From positions 1 to 48,454 of the forward strand of contig NZ_JACJQV010000081.1 of the NCBI RefSeq assembly GCF_014696875.1: DNA of 48,454 bases. Reading direction: 5' to 3'. The notes beneath the pieces are model-generated. The model was not told the origin of the DNA. It searched no databases and was given only the letters and a program-made list of their open reading frames with translations. Each line of letters begins with the position of its first letter. The first letter of the stretch is position 1. Below, in pieces: positions 17,593-26,485 of this stretch. Made by a program: the position numbers and the translations under genes. This stretch comes from Microcystis wesenbergii FACHB-1317. Lineage in GTDB: Bacteria > Cyanobacteriota > Cyanobacteriia > Cyanobacteriales > Microcystaceae.

Positions 17593-18798
17593 TTAGCGAG
17601 GTTTAATAGTTAATAAAACCTGATGGGAGCTTGACGGAGTCGTAAACACCAATAAAGCTTGGTCCTTATTAAGGGGCCTGGGTGAATCGGGGTTAGCAGA
17701 GGTATATGCCTCTATTTTATTCTCGATTGGATCGGCCGGAATGCGGTCATTAATCAGGTTATTGACAGTGATTATAACTTGATCTCCAGGATTTGCCGAA
17801 ACAGTCTTAGGTATACCCAAAGGGCTTCCTGGCTGCCCTCTGGGGGGACGTATAGCAACAGTACAGGGGGAACAATTGTCTCCTGCAAGAAGTTCAGCTT
17901 GAACATCTGCTGGCACGTTAAGGACAGGTATAGTTGTTATTCGAACAACTGCCGACCCAGGTGGCAGATCAAAACCATTAGGAGGAGCGATAGGAGAAAA
18001 GAGGCAAAATATTTCACAGGTAGCTCTGGTGGAAACTCTGGTACTGACAGCGTAGTCAACTTTATCCCTTTTTCCAGCAGTCAGAGTAGTCATCTCTACC
18101 TGAGCGTTGGCATTCAAAATCACTTGACCACCACCATCGCGAACACAGGCATAAAAACCGTCCACAACAGGGTTAGGATTGACGGCGATTAGTCTAAAAT
18201 TACCAGGATCAGAACAGATACCACCAGGAGCCGGTGCTGGTGCTGCTAACATATCGGTGACGGGGGAGCTTCTCCAAGTATCAATCTGGTCGGGGGTGAT
18301 GTAGTTGCCATTAGCGTCCAACTCCGGACCGAAGCGCCACAAGACTCGCGGACCGGTCAAGCCATTTTCAGGGCCCGTGGTATAGTAAACGATCTGATCG
18401 GGGAGGATCTGAATTGGGTTACTAGGATCAGGAATTCTAAAAGCAAGAACTGCTCGCGCTCCTGATGCTCGCGCTTGGGGTACTTGATCCGTCAGGATCG
18501 AAGATTCAGTCTGAGCGATAATTTTTGCCCGTCTCACGTCCTCTGAAACAAACTCTAGAGTACGATTAAGATTATTTCGGATTTCACTATCGGCATTAGC
18601 TCGATAATTGCTTCTGAGCAGGTTAATCACGCCAATTCCCGACACCAAGACGGCAATCAGCATCATTACACCTGCCAGTAAAACTTCTGTAATCGTGAAA
18701 CCCGCGTGTCGAAATGGTTGGTGAGCTTGTCGAACCAACAGAGCGGATTTTTTCTGTAAACGACCTAAGTGATTGATGTACTCTAAATAAAAACGCAT
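17593..18798 (-). CDS. Prepilin-type N-terminal cleavage/methylation domain protein (PilW/GspJ-like)
   Basis: A 401-residue protein with a type III (prepilin) signal: the PilD-type site AG|FTITEVLL, with Glu at +5, followed by the hydrophobic stem MMLIAVLVSGIGVINLL. The large remainder, rich in Pro, Val and Asn, is a globular region with several Cys (DNCSPCTV, CEIFCLF). It is probably a minor pilin or pseudopilin exported by the type IV pilus machinery. The leader before the cleavage Gly is unusually long (33 residues from the ATG at 18798), and part of it is encoded by a REP-like palindromic sequence. No other pilus genes are adjacent. The true start is uncertain. Confidence 0.75.
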   Translation of the reverse strand: MRFYLEYINHLGRLQKKSALLVRQAHQPFRHAGFTITEVLLAGVMMLIAVLVSGIGVINLLRSNYRANADSEIRNNLNRTLEFVSEDVRRAKIIAQTESSILTDQVPQARASGARAVLAFRIPDPSNPIQILPDQIVYYTTGPENGLTGPRVLWRFGPELDANGNYITPDQIDTWRSSPVTDMLAAPAPAPGGICSDPGNFRLIAVNPNPVVDGFYACVRDGGGQVILNANAQVEMTTLTAGKRDKVDYAVSTRVSTRATCEIFCLFSPIAPPNGFDLPPGSAVVRITTIPVLNVPADVQAELLAGDNCSPCTVAIRPPRGQPGSPLGIPKTVSANPGDQVIITVNNLINDRIPADPIENKIEAYTSANPDSPRPLNKDQALLVFTTPSSSHQVLLTIKPR

Positions 18799-18960
18799 AG
18801 TTTTAACCCGTGCCAATTCCTATTTTCTATACTTCCCTAGACATTTAACATTATATTGCAGTCCCAGAGATTTGACTAAACTAGGTGATTCTGTTCACAG
18901 CTATTAACCGCTTGGGGGAGTAGGTGATTTTACGGGTGAGTTTTTGTACACTTGTATTAG

Positions 18961-18966
18961 TATAAT
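18961..18966 (+). promoter_or_regulatory. -10 box TATAAT upstream of gloA
   Basis: TATAAT sits about 90 bp before the gloA start codon. No good -35 hexamer is found at 16-18 bp, so it is a weak promoter candidate. The 238-bp gap contains no gene. Confidence 0.35.
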
Positions 18967-19054
18967 GGTTGAGCCTCAAGGAGATAAGAAGGCCCAAGGA
19001 CTGGTTACAATCAAGGATGAGTAATTTTTCGATCGATGTCATCTAAAAATAATC

Positions 19055-19465
19055 ATGCGTCTCTTACACACCATGCTCCGGGTCAATAACTTACAGGAAT
19101 CTCTACAATTTTACTGCGATGTGCTAGGAATGAAGTTATTGCGCCAGAAAGACTATCCCAATGGTCAATTTACCCTCGCTTTCGTCGGTTATGGCGATGA
19201 GGCTAATCATGCTGTCATCGAACTGACCTATAATTGGGGAGTCGATCGCTATGAAGTCGGTAATGCTTACGGTCATATTGCCCTAGGCGTGGATGATATC
19301 TATAGCACCTGTAAGAAAATTAAGGCTCTTGGTGGCAATGTCACCCGGGAACCGGGCCCGATGAAACACGGTTCTACCGTGATTGCTTTTGTGGAAGATC
19401 CTAATGGCTACAAGATCGAGTTAATTCAACTAGGAACCCAAGCTGCTGCCGTGGCTACGGCTTAA
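19055..19465 (+). CDS. gloA: Lactoylglutathione lyase (glyoxalase I)
   Basis: Glyoxalase I isomerises the hemithioacetal of methylglyoxal and glutathione to S-lactoylglutathione. The 136-residue VOC-fold protein begins [13 protein letters not shown], where His5 is the first metal ligand. Further expected ligands are in [11 protein letters not shown] (Glu), [10 protein letters not shown] (His) and GYKIELIQL (Glu). This pattern is the Ni(II)-type bacterial enzyme without the long insertions of the Zn type. ATG at 19055. The CYTH gene begins 10 bp downstream, so they form a likely two-gene operon. Confidence 0.96.
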   Translation: MRLLHTMLRVNNLQESLQFYCDVLGMKLLRQKDYPNGQFTLAFVGYGDEANHAVIELTYNWGVDRYEVGNAYGHIALGVDDIYSTCKKIKALGGNVTREPGPMKHGSTVIAFVEDPNGYKIELIQLGTQAAAVATA

Positions 19466-19475
19466 TCAAAAACTT

Positions 19476-19949
19476 ATGACTGTTGAAATTGAACGGAAGT
19501 TTCTGGTTAAAGGGGATCACTGGCGATCGCTGGATGCGGGCAAGTTGTATCGTCAGGGATATATTCCTACCCAAGATGGATTGACAACCGTGCGAGTTCG
19601 TGTAGTTGGAGAGCGGGGTTATTTAACCATTAAAGGCAAGACTGAGGGCATTAGTCGCCAGGAATTCGAGTATGCAATTCCCCTAGAAGATGCGGAGATC
19701 ATGTTAGAAAACCTCTGTAAAAAACCTTTAATTGAAAAAATTCGTCATCGCATTTCTCTGGATAATTTAACTTGGGAAGTTGATGAATTTTTGGGAGATA
19801 ATCAAGGTTTGATTATGGCTGAAATTGAGTTAGAACAAGAGGATCAAGTCATTACTATTCCTGATTGGATCGGCGAAGAAGTCACGGGAGATGAGCGATA
19901 CTACAATATCAATTTACAGAAATTTCCCTATAAAATGTGGTCATTGTAG
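19476..19949 (+). CDS. CYTH domain (triphosphate tunnel metalloenzyme family) protein
   Basis: A 157-residue CYTH protein beginning MTVEIERKFLV, where Glu4-x-Glu6-x-Lys8 is the diagnostic ExExK motif at the tunnel mouth. The remaining beta-strands carry the expected charged residues (TVRVRVVGERGYLTIKG, EFEYAIPLEDAE, WEVDEFLGDNQGLIMAEIEL). Bacterial stand-alone CYTH enzymes of this size hydrolyse tripolyphosphate or similar triphosphates; substrate is not certain here. It sits 10 bp after gloA and converges on nusB with an 18-bp gap. Confidence 0.92.
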   Translation: MTVEIERKFLVKGDHWRSLDAGKLYRQGYIPTQDGLTTVRVRVVGERGYLTIKGKTEGISRQEFEYAIPLEDAEIMLENLCKKPLIEKIRHRISLDNLTWEVDEFLGDNQGLIMAEIELEQEDQVITIPDWIGEEVTGDERYYNINLQKFPYKMWSL

Positions 19950-19967
19950 TATTAATTTACTCCCAGT

Positions 19968-20621
19968 TTAAGTCTGGGTAGATACGGCTTTTTCTGCTTC
20001 GTTTAGCTTATTCGTTACCCGTCGGAGAACACCATTAATAAAACGATAACCTTCATCATCAGAATAACGTTTAGCTAATTCGATCGCCTCATTAATTGCT
20101 ACTTTTTGAGGTATATCGAGATAGAGCATTTCTGCCACGGCAATTTGCAGGATATCCCGATCGATTCTTGGTAACCGATGTAGTTGCCAATCCACTAAAG
20201 CACCGGTTAATTCCTGTTCAATTTCCGCACGACGACGATAGACTGTACCGATTAATTCTAGGGCATATTCTCGCACTTCGTACTGACTAGATAACTGGAC
20301 AATTTCGGGAAAATCTATCACGGTTCCTAAACGATTAATGGCATTATGGGTAAGAGAAATCGCTTCTTTTACCATGGTTTGGGCGCTTTTTAGATTTGTT
20401 GCCTTAGTATCACTAGCGAGAATCCGTTCATTACCACGACTAATTTCAGCAGCGGCGGTTTCTAAGGTTTCTTGAATTTCCAGGGTTAAGGTTCTAACTG
20501 CGACTAAAATTAAATCGTTTAAAGTTTGCTGTTCTAGGTTTTCAGGATTGCCTTTAATCTGACTTAAACTCAAAAGGGCAAGTTCTCGAGCAATGCGGCG
20601 GGGTTGTTGACGGGGAGGCAT
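19968..20621 (-). CDS. nusB: Transcription antitermination factor NusB
   Basis: NusB with S10 (NusE) binds boxA RNA and helps RNA polymerase read through rRNA operons. The 217-residue protein is longer than the usual 130-150, as is common in cyanobacteria. The N-terminus ([15 protein letters not shown]) and the C-terminus ([45 protein letters not shown]) are canonical; the middle (about 45-120) is an extra helical insert. The ATG at 20621 is used. The helicase gene upstream is on the same strand, 137 bp away. Confidence 0.95.
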   Translation of the reverse strand: MPPRQQPRRIARELALLSLSQIKGNPENLEQQTLNDLILVAVRTLTLEIQETLETAAAEISRGNERILASDTKATNLKSAQTMVKEAISLTHNAINRLGTVIDFPEIVQLSSQYEVREYALELIGTVYRRRAEIEQELTGALVDWQLHRLPRIDRDILQIAVAEMLYLDIPQKVAINEAIELAKRYSDDEGYRFINGVLRRVTNKLNEAEKAVSTQT

Positions 20622-20758
20622 AGAAGTTTAGAAGTAGAGGAAAGAAAATTATACAACTTTATCGATCGCTATTCGGTTGGGTTAATTTTTTTCGGCGATC
20701 AATTCTTAACTAACCTCTATTCTAGCATAAAAGCTGCCAAGATTTAACTTTTCAAGTT

Positions 20759-22222
20759 TTAATTAGACAAAAGACAATATCTATCTTGAATCTCCCCTAA
20801 TTTAGTCTCAGCTTCTTGAGCATTAATAGCTAATTGAGCAAACTCTAGAAAGCGTTTTAATTCCTTGCGTAATAAATTCCTTTCTACTTCCCAAGTTTCT
20901 CGATCTAAGGTGGGGGGCATAACGATCATATCAAATAAAGTCGCCTGTTTTTTATCGGGATGGGGGCGCAATATTCGCCCGCGACGCTGAATAAATTGGC
21001 GAGGATTACCACTACTAGCCAGAATGACTGCGTTTTGAATTGATGGCAGATCTACTCCTTCATCTAAACATCTAATTGCCACTAATCCTTGCAGATAACC
21101 CTCTTCAAATTGTTGGCGAATTTTTTCTCGTTCTTCTAGGGAAGTTTCTGCGGTGTAGGTAGCAACTCGATAACCTAATTGATTGCCCAATAAATGAGTA
21201 ACTGCCGCTACTTGACGACGATAATTAGCAGTATAATTTTCCAGATAACCATCCCCACAATAAAATAAAGTATGATCCGTATCTAAACGCTCTTGCATCA
21301 GTTGTTGTAAAGCCTGTAATTTATTACTTGCCGAACCAATTAATCGTGACCTTTGCATTAACAAAGCGGTGAGATTTTCATTGCCATTTAAATTACTATT
21401 TTTCTGCAAAGTCCAGCCAATTTTCTGGGTCAATTTTGCGTATAATAAAGCCTCATTATCGGTTAATTCAACCAAGACTGGATAATAAAAATAATTGACT
21501 AAAGCACCTTTACTAATAGCATCAGCTAGGGTAAATTCTGGCTGTAGAATTTGTCCAAAATAATCAAGAATAGCGTCGGTTCCTTCCTCATCAAAATATC
21601 TTTCAGGAGTAGCAGATAAAGCCAATCTTAGACCTAAAGAACGGGGTAATAATTCTTCTAATCGGGGGGAACCTAAATTATGGGCTTCATCACCAACGAT
21701 TAAAGTTTTATCGGGGAAAAATTTTATTTGTGATTGAAAACCCTCGCTAATAAAAGTTGAGTTAGTAGTTAAAATAGTGACAAATTTTTGATTACCCGCT
21801 TGCACATTATATAACTCTGTGGATAGTTGACTTTGCCATGTATGGACACTTTCGTAGGCTAAAATCGGTTTAAGATTAAATTTTTCCGCTTCTCGTTGCC
21901 ATTGATTGACTAGGTGACGATAGGGGCAAATCACTAATAATACTTGCAGTTCTATCGCTTGGTAAAGTTCCATGGCAATAGCTAAAGCAGTAATAGTTTT
22001 ACCGCTGCCAGTGGCCATTTTTAAAGTTCCCCGTCCCCGATTACGAAACCAACTGATAATCGCTGTATTTTGGTAGTCTCTCAACTCTAAATCGGGGGGA
22101 ATTCTAGGAATACCAGAGGGATTAACTCGATAGAATCCTCGCAATTCAGCAACTTGCTTGATTTTGCGGGAACTCAGAAAATCCCTAGTTATTTTTTCCC
22201 AATCTATCCAGCAACTATTCAT
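20759..22222 (-). CDS. DEAD/DEAH-box superfamily 2 helicase
   Basis: A 487-residue SF2 helicase of the XPB/RAD25 or restriction-enzyme type. A Q-like LELRDYQ precedes Walker A ATGSGKT (about residues 70-76), the DEAH box is in VGDEAHNLG (about 175), motif III is LALSATPER, and motif VI is QRRGRILRP (about 410). Between the two RecA domains, EGTDAILDYFGQILQPEFT and ALVNYFYYPVLVEL resemble XPB-like enzymes. Some relatives are annotated as restriction helicases linked to DNA phosphorothioation (dnd), but no dnd gene is in view. It is probably a DNA-repair or defence helicase. ATG at 22222. Confidence 0.85.
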   Translation of the reverse strand: MNSCWIDWEKITRDFLSSRKIKQVAELRGFYRVNPSGIPRIPPDLELRDYQNTAIISWFRNRGRGTLKMATGSGKTITALAIAMELYQAIELQVLLVICPYRHLVNQWQREAEKFNLKPILAYESVHTWQSQLSTELYNVQAGNQKFVTILTTNSTFISEGFQSQIKFFPDKTLIVGDEAHNLGSPRLEELLPRSLGLRLALSATPERYFDEEGTDAILDYFGQILQPEFTLADAISKGALVNYFYYPVLVELTDNEALLYAKLTQKIGWTLQKNSNLNGNENLTALLMQRSRLIGSASNKLQALQQLMQERLDTDHTLFYCGDGYLENYTANYRRQVAAVTHLLGNQLGYRVATYTAETSLEEREKIRQQFEEGYLQGLVAIRCLDEGVDLPSIQNAVILASSGNPRQFIQRRGRILRPHPDKKQATLFDMIVMPPTLDRETWEVERNLLRKELKRFLEFAQLAINAQEAETKLGEIQDRYCLLSN

Positions 22223-22493
22223 AGGACATCTTGTAAAAATAAAAAATTGTTGTTAGGGTTAGTAGTCGGGATTCAGGAGATTGTTTTTATTTATAGCGTT
22301 TCCTGTTCGCAAGAGGTTTATAATACTAAATCTTGTTTAAAAGGTATAGGATTGTGGGAAGTGGGAAGTGGGAAGTGGGATAAACAATCTATAGCTTGGT
22401 AGTTCATCACACTATTACAAATATTTTTGGTATAAGATCAAAAATAGCAAAAAGCCAAAAACTTAAAAGCTAAAGGTTAATCCCTCTACAATG
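22223..22493. repeat. repeat-filled intergenic gap
   Basis: The gap contains a partial dispersed repeat (GTTAGGGTTAGTAGTCGG at about 22253), then a (GTGGGAA)n heptamer array at 22354-22380 and AT-rich sequence. No convincing gene is present. Confidence 0.7.
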
Positions 22494-22517
22494 GGGATGG
22501 ACTAAAAAGACCATCCC
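22494..22517 (-). terminator. hairpin after hemJ
   Basis: GGGATGG (22494-22500) pairs with CCATCCC (22511-22517), leaving a 10-nt loop. It lies 60 bp beyond the minus-strand hemJ stop. There is no T-run on the minus strand, so it may be an RNA-stability hairpin instead of a terminator. Confidence 0.5.
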
Positions 22518-22576
22518 ATAGCTGTCAAACCACTCTTAACTGTTATCCTAGAAACCTAGGCAATGATTGAGATAAT

Positions 22577-23164
22577 TTACCTGGTCGCTACTTCCTCTTT
22601 TTGGGGAGTATTTTGCCGAAGTTTTTCCTGATCTTGGCGACGTTTTTTAGCATAAAGTTGGATTGTCACCGCCATTAATACCACTAAAGCTACAATTAAC
22701 CAAGTGGTCAAATCGAGGGGTAATTGATTCTTAAATACGGCCAAAAGGACAATAACTACTAATAACAGGGTTGGTGCTTCATTTAACGCCCGGAATTGTT
22801 GTCCCGTCCAATTACATTCCCCTTTTTCTAGCTTTTTCATGATGCGACCACAGTAGAAATGATAGAGCAATAACAGAGCAACAAAGGATAATTTAATATG
22901 TAACCATCCCGATTTTAAAATTTCTGGTTCTGTGGAGATTAAACCGATCGCCATGGCCACGGTGACAATCATCCCCGGTGTGGTAATGATATTGTAGAGT
23001 CGCTTCTCCATGATCTCGTATTGTGCTTTCAGAATAGCTTGTGCAGGTTCCGTTTCTGTTGCTGCCTCCGCATGATAGACAAACAAACGTACTAAATAAA
23101 ATAGTCCCGCAAACCAAACAACTACCCCAATCAGGTGAAATGCTTTAAACCAATAGTAAGCCAT
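22577..23164 (-). CDS. hemJ: Protoporphyrinogen IX oxidase HemJ
   Basis: HemJ oxidises protoporphyrinogen IX to protoporphyrin IX, the branch-point precursor for heme and chlorophyll, in cyanobacteria lacking HemY and HemG. The 195-residue protein has 4-5 membrane helices. It starts MAYYWFKAFHLIGVVVWFAG, where His10 is the conserved heme-ligand-type residue. LKAQYEIMEKRLYNIITTPGM and GWLHIKLSFVALLLLYHFYCG carry the other conserved His and Lys positions. ATG at 23164. The long C-terminal basic tail (YAKKRRQDQEKLRQ) is expected to be cytoplasmic. It is monocistronic by spacing. Confidence 0.93.
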   Translation of the reverse strand: MAYYWFKAFHLIGVVVWFAGLFYLVRLFVYHAEAATETEPAQAILKAQYEIMEKRLYNIITTPGMIVTVAMAIGLISTEPEILKSGWLHIKLSFVALLLLYHFYCGRIMKKLEKGECNWTGQQFRALNEAPTLLLVVIVLLAVFKNQLPLDLTTWLIVALVVLMAVTIQLYAKKRRQDQEKLRQNTPQKEEVATR

Positions 23165-23510
23165 AGTCTATATTGTGATCTGAATTGTGATCTGAGTCCC
23201 GAATTACTTAGTTTAAGAGTTGTCCATACTTTCCCAGACTACCCCTATACAAAAGTTTAGACGGAAGATAGGGGTTGAGGGTTGAGGAGAGACTAGAGTT
23301 ACAGGCATTTTACAACTAACTAAGAGGAAGGTGAATCGACAAACCCTTCGATAAATCAGCAACTAGAGTCAGACGAACCAGAAGAAAACAAGAAATCCAA
23401 CGGAAGGGGTTTGATCTGGAGAGTTTGGCGATCGACTCAGCTATGGGAACCCGATCCGATCGCTTCGATCGGTTAGAATAAAAATATGGGAAAAAAATTA
23501 TTTATTTTCG
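23165..23510. other. intergenic region between hemJ and sigG
   Basis: The sequence holds a 12-bp direct repeat (ATTGTGATCTGA twice, about 23171-23195), a short AGGGTTG heptamer pair near 23270, and GATCG-rich palindromes around 23430-23475. I see no gene. Divergent promoters for hemJ and sigG must lie here. Confidence 0.6.
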
Positions 23511-23535
23511 GGAACCTTTGCTGACTTCTCCCGTC
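23511..23535 (+). promoter_or_regulatory. possible ECF-type promoter of sigG
   Basis: GGAACC at 23511-23516, a 15-bp spacer and CGTC at 23532-23535 resemble the GGAAC/CGT-type signals used by extracytoplasmic-function sigma factors. Autoregulation of a sigG-like gene is plausible. This would put the start very close to the start codon (about 35 nt), so it is a tentative call. Confidence 0.35.
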
Positions 23536-23570
23536 CTCAAGCTCTGAGTGAGGAGCTTATACCCTTGAGG
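23535..23570 (+). promoter_or_regulatory. hairpin covering the sigG ribosome-binding site
   Basis: CCTCAAG (23535-23541) pairs perfectly with CTTGAGG (23564-23570). An inner GCTC/GAGC pair may extend it. The right arm contains GAGG, the Shine-Dalgarno of sigG 7 bp before the ATG at 23578, so folding would hide the ribosome site. Confidence 0.5.
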
Positions 23571-23577
23571 AAATCCC

Positions 23578-24234
23578 ATGAGTCAATCGATTCCAGCATC
23601 TTGGTCACTTGAGGCCAAAAAGTCTCAAAACCCCGTGTCCCCTGACAAACTCTCCAACTACGATCTAATTGCACGCTGTCAGGAAGGGTGTCAGCCAGAT
23701 CGAGCAGCTTTTGCGGAACTGCTGCGGCGCTATCAGGCTCATGTTGATAAATTACTCTATCATTTGGCTCCCGATTGGCAAGATCGCGCCGATTTGGCTC
23801 AAGAGGTTTGGATTCGCGTCTATCGCAATATTAACCGTCTCCATGAACCCCTCAAGTTCCGCGGTTGGTTAAGTCGCATTGCTACTAATCTTTTTTACGA
23901 CGAATTGCGGAAACGCAAGCGGGTTAATCACCCCATTTCCCTCGATGCTCCCCGGCGCGTGGAAGATGGCGAAATCGATTGGGATATCGAGTCCGATTAC
24001 CCCAGTCCCGATGAACATCTCACCACCCACGAATTCTACGATCAATTACAGGCGGCGATCGCTGATTTACCAGAAGCTTTTCGGACAACTATTATTCTCC
24101 GGGAAATTGAAGGTATGGCCTACGAAGAAATTGCCGAGATCACGGGAGTTTCTTTAGGAACTGTTAAATCTCGCATTGCTCGCGCTCGCGCTAAATTACA
24201 ATCCGTTTTACAGCCCTATTTTACCGAAGGCTAA
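23578..24234 (+). CDS. sigG: RNA polymerase sigma factor SigG-type (group 3/4)
   Basis: A 218-residue extracytoplasmic-function-like sigma factor. Region 2 spans about 27-100 with AFAELLRRYQAHVDKLLYHL and DRADLAQEVWIRVYRNI, the -10-reading helices. Region 4 ends the protein with LPEAFRTTIILREIEGMAYEEI and ITGVSLGTVKSRIARARAKL, the HTH that reads the -35 element. Regions 1.1 and 3 are absent. The ATG at 23578 is preceded by CTTGAGG. The following gene is an anti-sigma-like membrane protein, the same arrangement as the sigG locus of Synechocystis. SigG is thought to respond to envelope or redox stress; the assignment follows from size and gene order. Confidence 0.88.
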   Translation: MSQSIPASWSLEAKKSQNPVSPDKLSNYDLIARCQEGCQPDRAAFAELLRRYQAHVDKLLYHLAPDWQDRADLAQEVWIRVYRNINRLHEPLKFRGWLSRIATNLFYDELRKRKRVNHPISLDAPRRVEDGEIDWDIESDYPSPDEHLTTHEFYDQLQAAIADLPEAFRTTIILREIEGMAYEEIAEITGVSLGTVKSRIARARAKLQSVLQPYFTEG

Positions 24235-24347
24235 AGAATATTGTGGTGATTCGGCACTAACGGCCGAAGTGAGGAGTCGTTAAATTTAACTAGCTCCGTG
24301 CTGGTGAAAAGTGATTGCATACCGATCGCTTCCGGTCGAGGTCAACC

Positions 24348-24899
24348 ATGAATAATTATCAACCCGAAGACGTTCAATGGATCAAGTCTTTGTTACGTCA
24401 CGATGACAGCGATTCCGACTCCGCAACCGAGGATATTTTGTTCTTAGATGAGGATAACGAAGAAGCTGATCGTTTCGATTTAATTAGCGCCTATATTGAT
24501 AACGAAGTAACGGTAGAGGAAAGGAAGCTAGTTCAGCATTGGTTAGACCATGATGCTGCTGCTAAAAAACTCTATCGGCAGCTCTTGGGATTACAAACTA
24601 ATTTAAAGCAAATTCCCGTACCGGCTACTATGGCCAGCGACCGATTAGCAGAACAGGTGTTCAGAAAAGTCGATGGTCAGCGTCGTCGGCAATACTATGT
24701 TTATGGTGGCGCGATTTTCACCGCTATGGCGATCGCTGTTGGCTCCTACTTCGTCTCGGGACGCAATGATCCCCTCTCCCAAATAGCGAGCAGTCCGAGC
24801 AGTATTAGCCAAGAGGGAGACCATTTGATGATTGCTCTCAACCATCCGATTATGGAGATTCCCGCAGCGGAACAGCCAAAAGAGAATGGCCAAAGGTAA
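24348..24899 (+). CDS. Anti-sigma factor (membrane-anchored) downstream of sigG
   Basis: A 183-residue protein. The N-terminal half is a RskA/zinc-finger-like anti-sigma domain without the full Cys/His ligand set: FDLISAYIDNEVTVEERKLV and HWLDHDAAAKKLYRQL. One membrane helix follows (about 118-138, GAIFTAMAIAVGSYFV), leaving a short periplasmic tail. It begins MNNYQPEDVQWIKSLLRHDD, highly acidic. I use the ATG at 24348 rather than the TTG at 24315. By position it should hold the upstream sigma factor at the membrane until a signal releases it. It converges on ackA with a 3-bp gap. Confidence 0.82.
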   Translation: MNNYQPEDVQWIKSLLRHDDSDSDSATEDILFLDEDNEEADRFDLISAYIDNEVTVEERKLVQHWLDHDAAAKKLYRQLLGLQTNLKQIPVPATMASDRLAEQVFRKVDGQRRRQYYVYGGAIFTAMAIAVGSYFVSGRNDPLSQIASSPSSISQEGDHLMIALNHPIMEIPAAEQPKENGQR

Positions 24900-24902
24900 G
24901 GT

Positions 24903-26108
24903 CTATGGAGATAAATGCCAGCATTCTCGTGCGATCGCCCAATCTTCCGCCGTAGCAATTACCATCACTCGCACTTTAGATGTGTCGCTGGCGATATCCT
25001 CATCCCGGGGACGAGCGGCATTTTTAGCCAAATCTAACTCTAAACCCAAAAAAGACCAGCCTTGACTGGCTTTTTCCCGTACTAAAGCTGAATTTTCGCC
25101 GATTCCTGCCGTAAATACCAAGACATCTAACCCCTCTAGAGAAGCGATCATCGATCCGATTAAACTTTTCAGGCGATGAATATACATCTCAAATGCTAAT
25201 TTTGCCCTCTCGTTGCCTTCGGCCATCGCCGTCGTAATTGCCCGCATATCCCCAGAAATACCCGAAATTCCCTTTAAACCCGATTCTTTATTGAGTAAAC
25301 TATTTAAACTATCGGGATTATATTGATATTCTCGCTCTAGATAAATCAGAATCCCTGGATCGATCGAACCGCTGCGGGTTCCCATCATCAATCCCTCTAG
25401 GGGAGTAAATCCCATAGTAGTATCGATACTTTTACCCCCCTTGACTGCCGATAGGGAAGCACCATTGCCCAGATGACAGATCACCATTTTCAAGGATTCC
25501 AGGGGTTTTCCTAACAATTCGGCGGCTCGTTGGGAGCAGTACTGATGACTGGTGCCATGAAAACCATAGCGACGGATTCCCAGTTCACTCCATTGGTAGG
25601 GAATGGGATAAAGAGAAGATTCGGGAGGGATAGAACGATGAAAAGCGGTGTCAAACACTGCTACTTGAGGAACATCGCCGAAAACTTGCTCGATCGCTTC
25701 AATTCCTTCTAAATGAGCGGGATTATGACTAGGAGCCAGGGGAATCAGCTTTTTAATCGTTTCTTTGACTTGGGGAGTGATCATAGTTGCCTGGGAATAT
25801 TCCGTGCCACCATGGACAACTCGATGACCGACTATACTAATGTCTGCGAGGTTGGCTACTACCTTAGTTTCGCCAGTGACTAAGGTATCTAACATCCGAG
25901 CAATTCCTGCCGGACGATCCTGACTAGAAAGATTAATTTCCTGTTTAATTCCCTGAGCTTTTACCGTTAAAACCGCGTAATCAGGGTTAACTGTCCAATC
26001 GATCCCCGCTGCCCAAATTGGTTGGGGAGGATGGGAGGGGAGAATATCTAAATCGTATAAACAACTTTTTTGACTGCTCGATCCCGCATTTAAGACCAGA
26101 ATTTTCAT
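24903..26108 (-). CDS. ackA: Acetate kinase
   Basis: AckA interconverts acetate plus ATP with acetyl phosphate plus ADP, part of fermentative or overflow acetate metabolism. The 401-residue protein carries MKILVLNAGSSSQKS (the phosphate-1 loop), VGHRVVHGG, VAVFDTAFH, CHLGNGASLSAVK (phosphate-2) and VFTAGIGENS (adenosine loop). The start is the ATG at 26108; a longer TTG start at 26120 adds only four residues. It overlaps nothing, but its 3' end is 3 bp from the convergent anti-sigma gene. No phosphotransacetylase gene is beside it. Confidence 0.96.
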   Translation of the reverse strand: MKILVLNAGSSSQKSCLYDLDILPSHPPQPIWAAGIDWTVNPDYAVLTVKAQGIKQEINLSSQDRPAGIARMLDTLVTGETKVVANLADISIVGHRVVHGGTEYSQATMITPQVKETIKKLIPLAPSHNPAHLEGIEAIEQVFGDVPQVAVFDTAFHRSIPPESSLYPIPYQWSELGIRRYGFHGTSHQYCSQRAAELLGKPLESLKMVICHLGNGASLSAVKGGKSIDTTMGFTPLEGLMMGTRSGSIDPGILIYLEREYQYNPDSLNSLLNKESGLKGISGISGDMRAITTAMAEGNERAKLAFEMYIHRLKSLIGSMIASLEGLDVLVFTAGIGENSALVREKASQGWSFLGLELDLAKNAARPRDEDIASDTSKVRVMVIATAEDWAIARECWHLSP

Positions 26109-26120
26109 AGAAAAGCTCAA

Positions 26121-26485
26121 TTAGGAGGTGGCCTATGGCGATCATAATCAAACTCAGGTTAAGTCTAGATAAAATCGCTGACTTTTCGGGTTTTTCTTCA
26201 AGAAAATTTTATCCGGCTGTGATCACCCATCCCTGACTCGGGCAATATTACAAAACTTTATCAAAAAAAAGTCAAAATAGAGCCTCTAGGGTTATAAAAT
26301 AGAAGAATACCCCTTGTGAAATTAATCCAAGAAGCTACCTCTGATGCAAGTTAAGGCCTCTATAGTGGATTTAGAGCTAGTTCTCGTCCTTTTCACCAGT
26401 GGAATGTCAACATCGCACCACGAATCTCTAGAACGGAATTTTTGCGTATTCTAGATAACCGTGATTACTAGAGGATTTCTTAAGT
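26121..26485. other. intergenic region before trxA
   Basis: It holds divergent 5' regions of ackA and trxA. A TATAAA-like -10 candidate lies at 26293-26298 for trxA without a convincing -35. I see no gene and no repeat. Confidence 0.5.

Noticed and set aside
22154-22402. An 82-residue frame upstream of the helicase
   Set aside because: It overlaps the helicase 5' end and runs into (GTGGGAA)n repeats.
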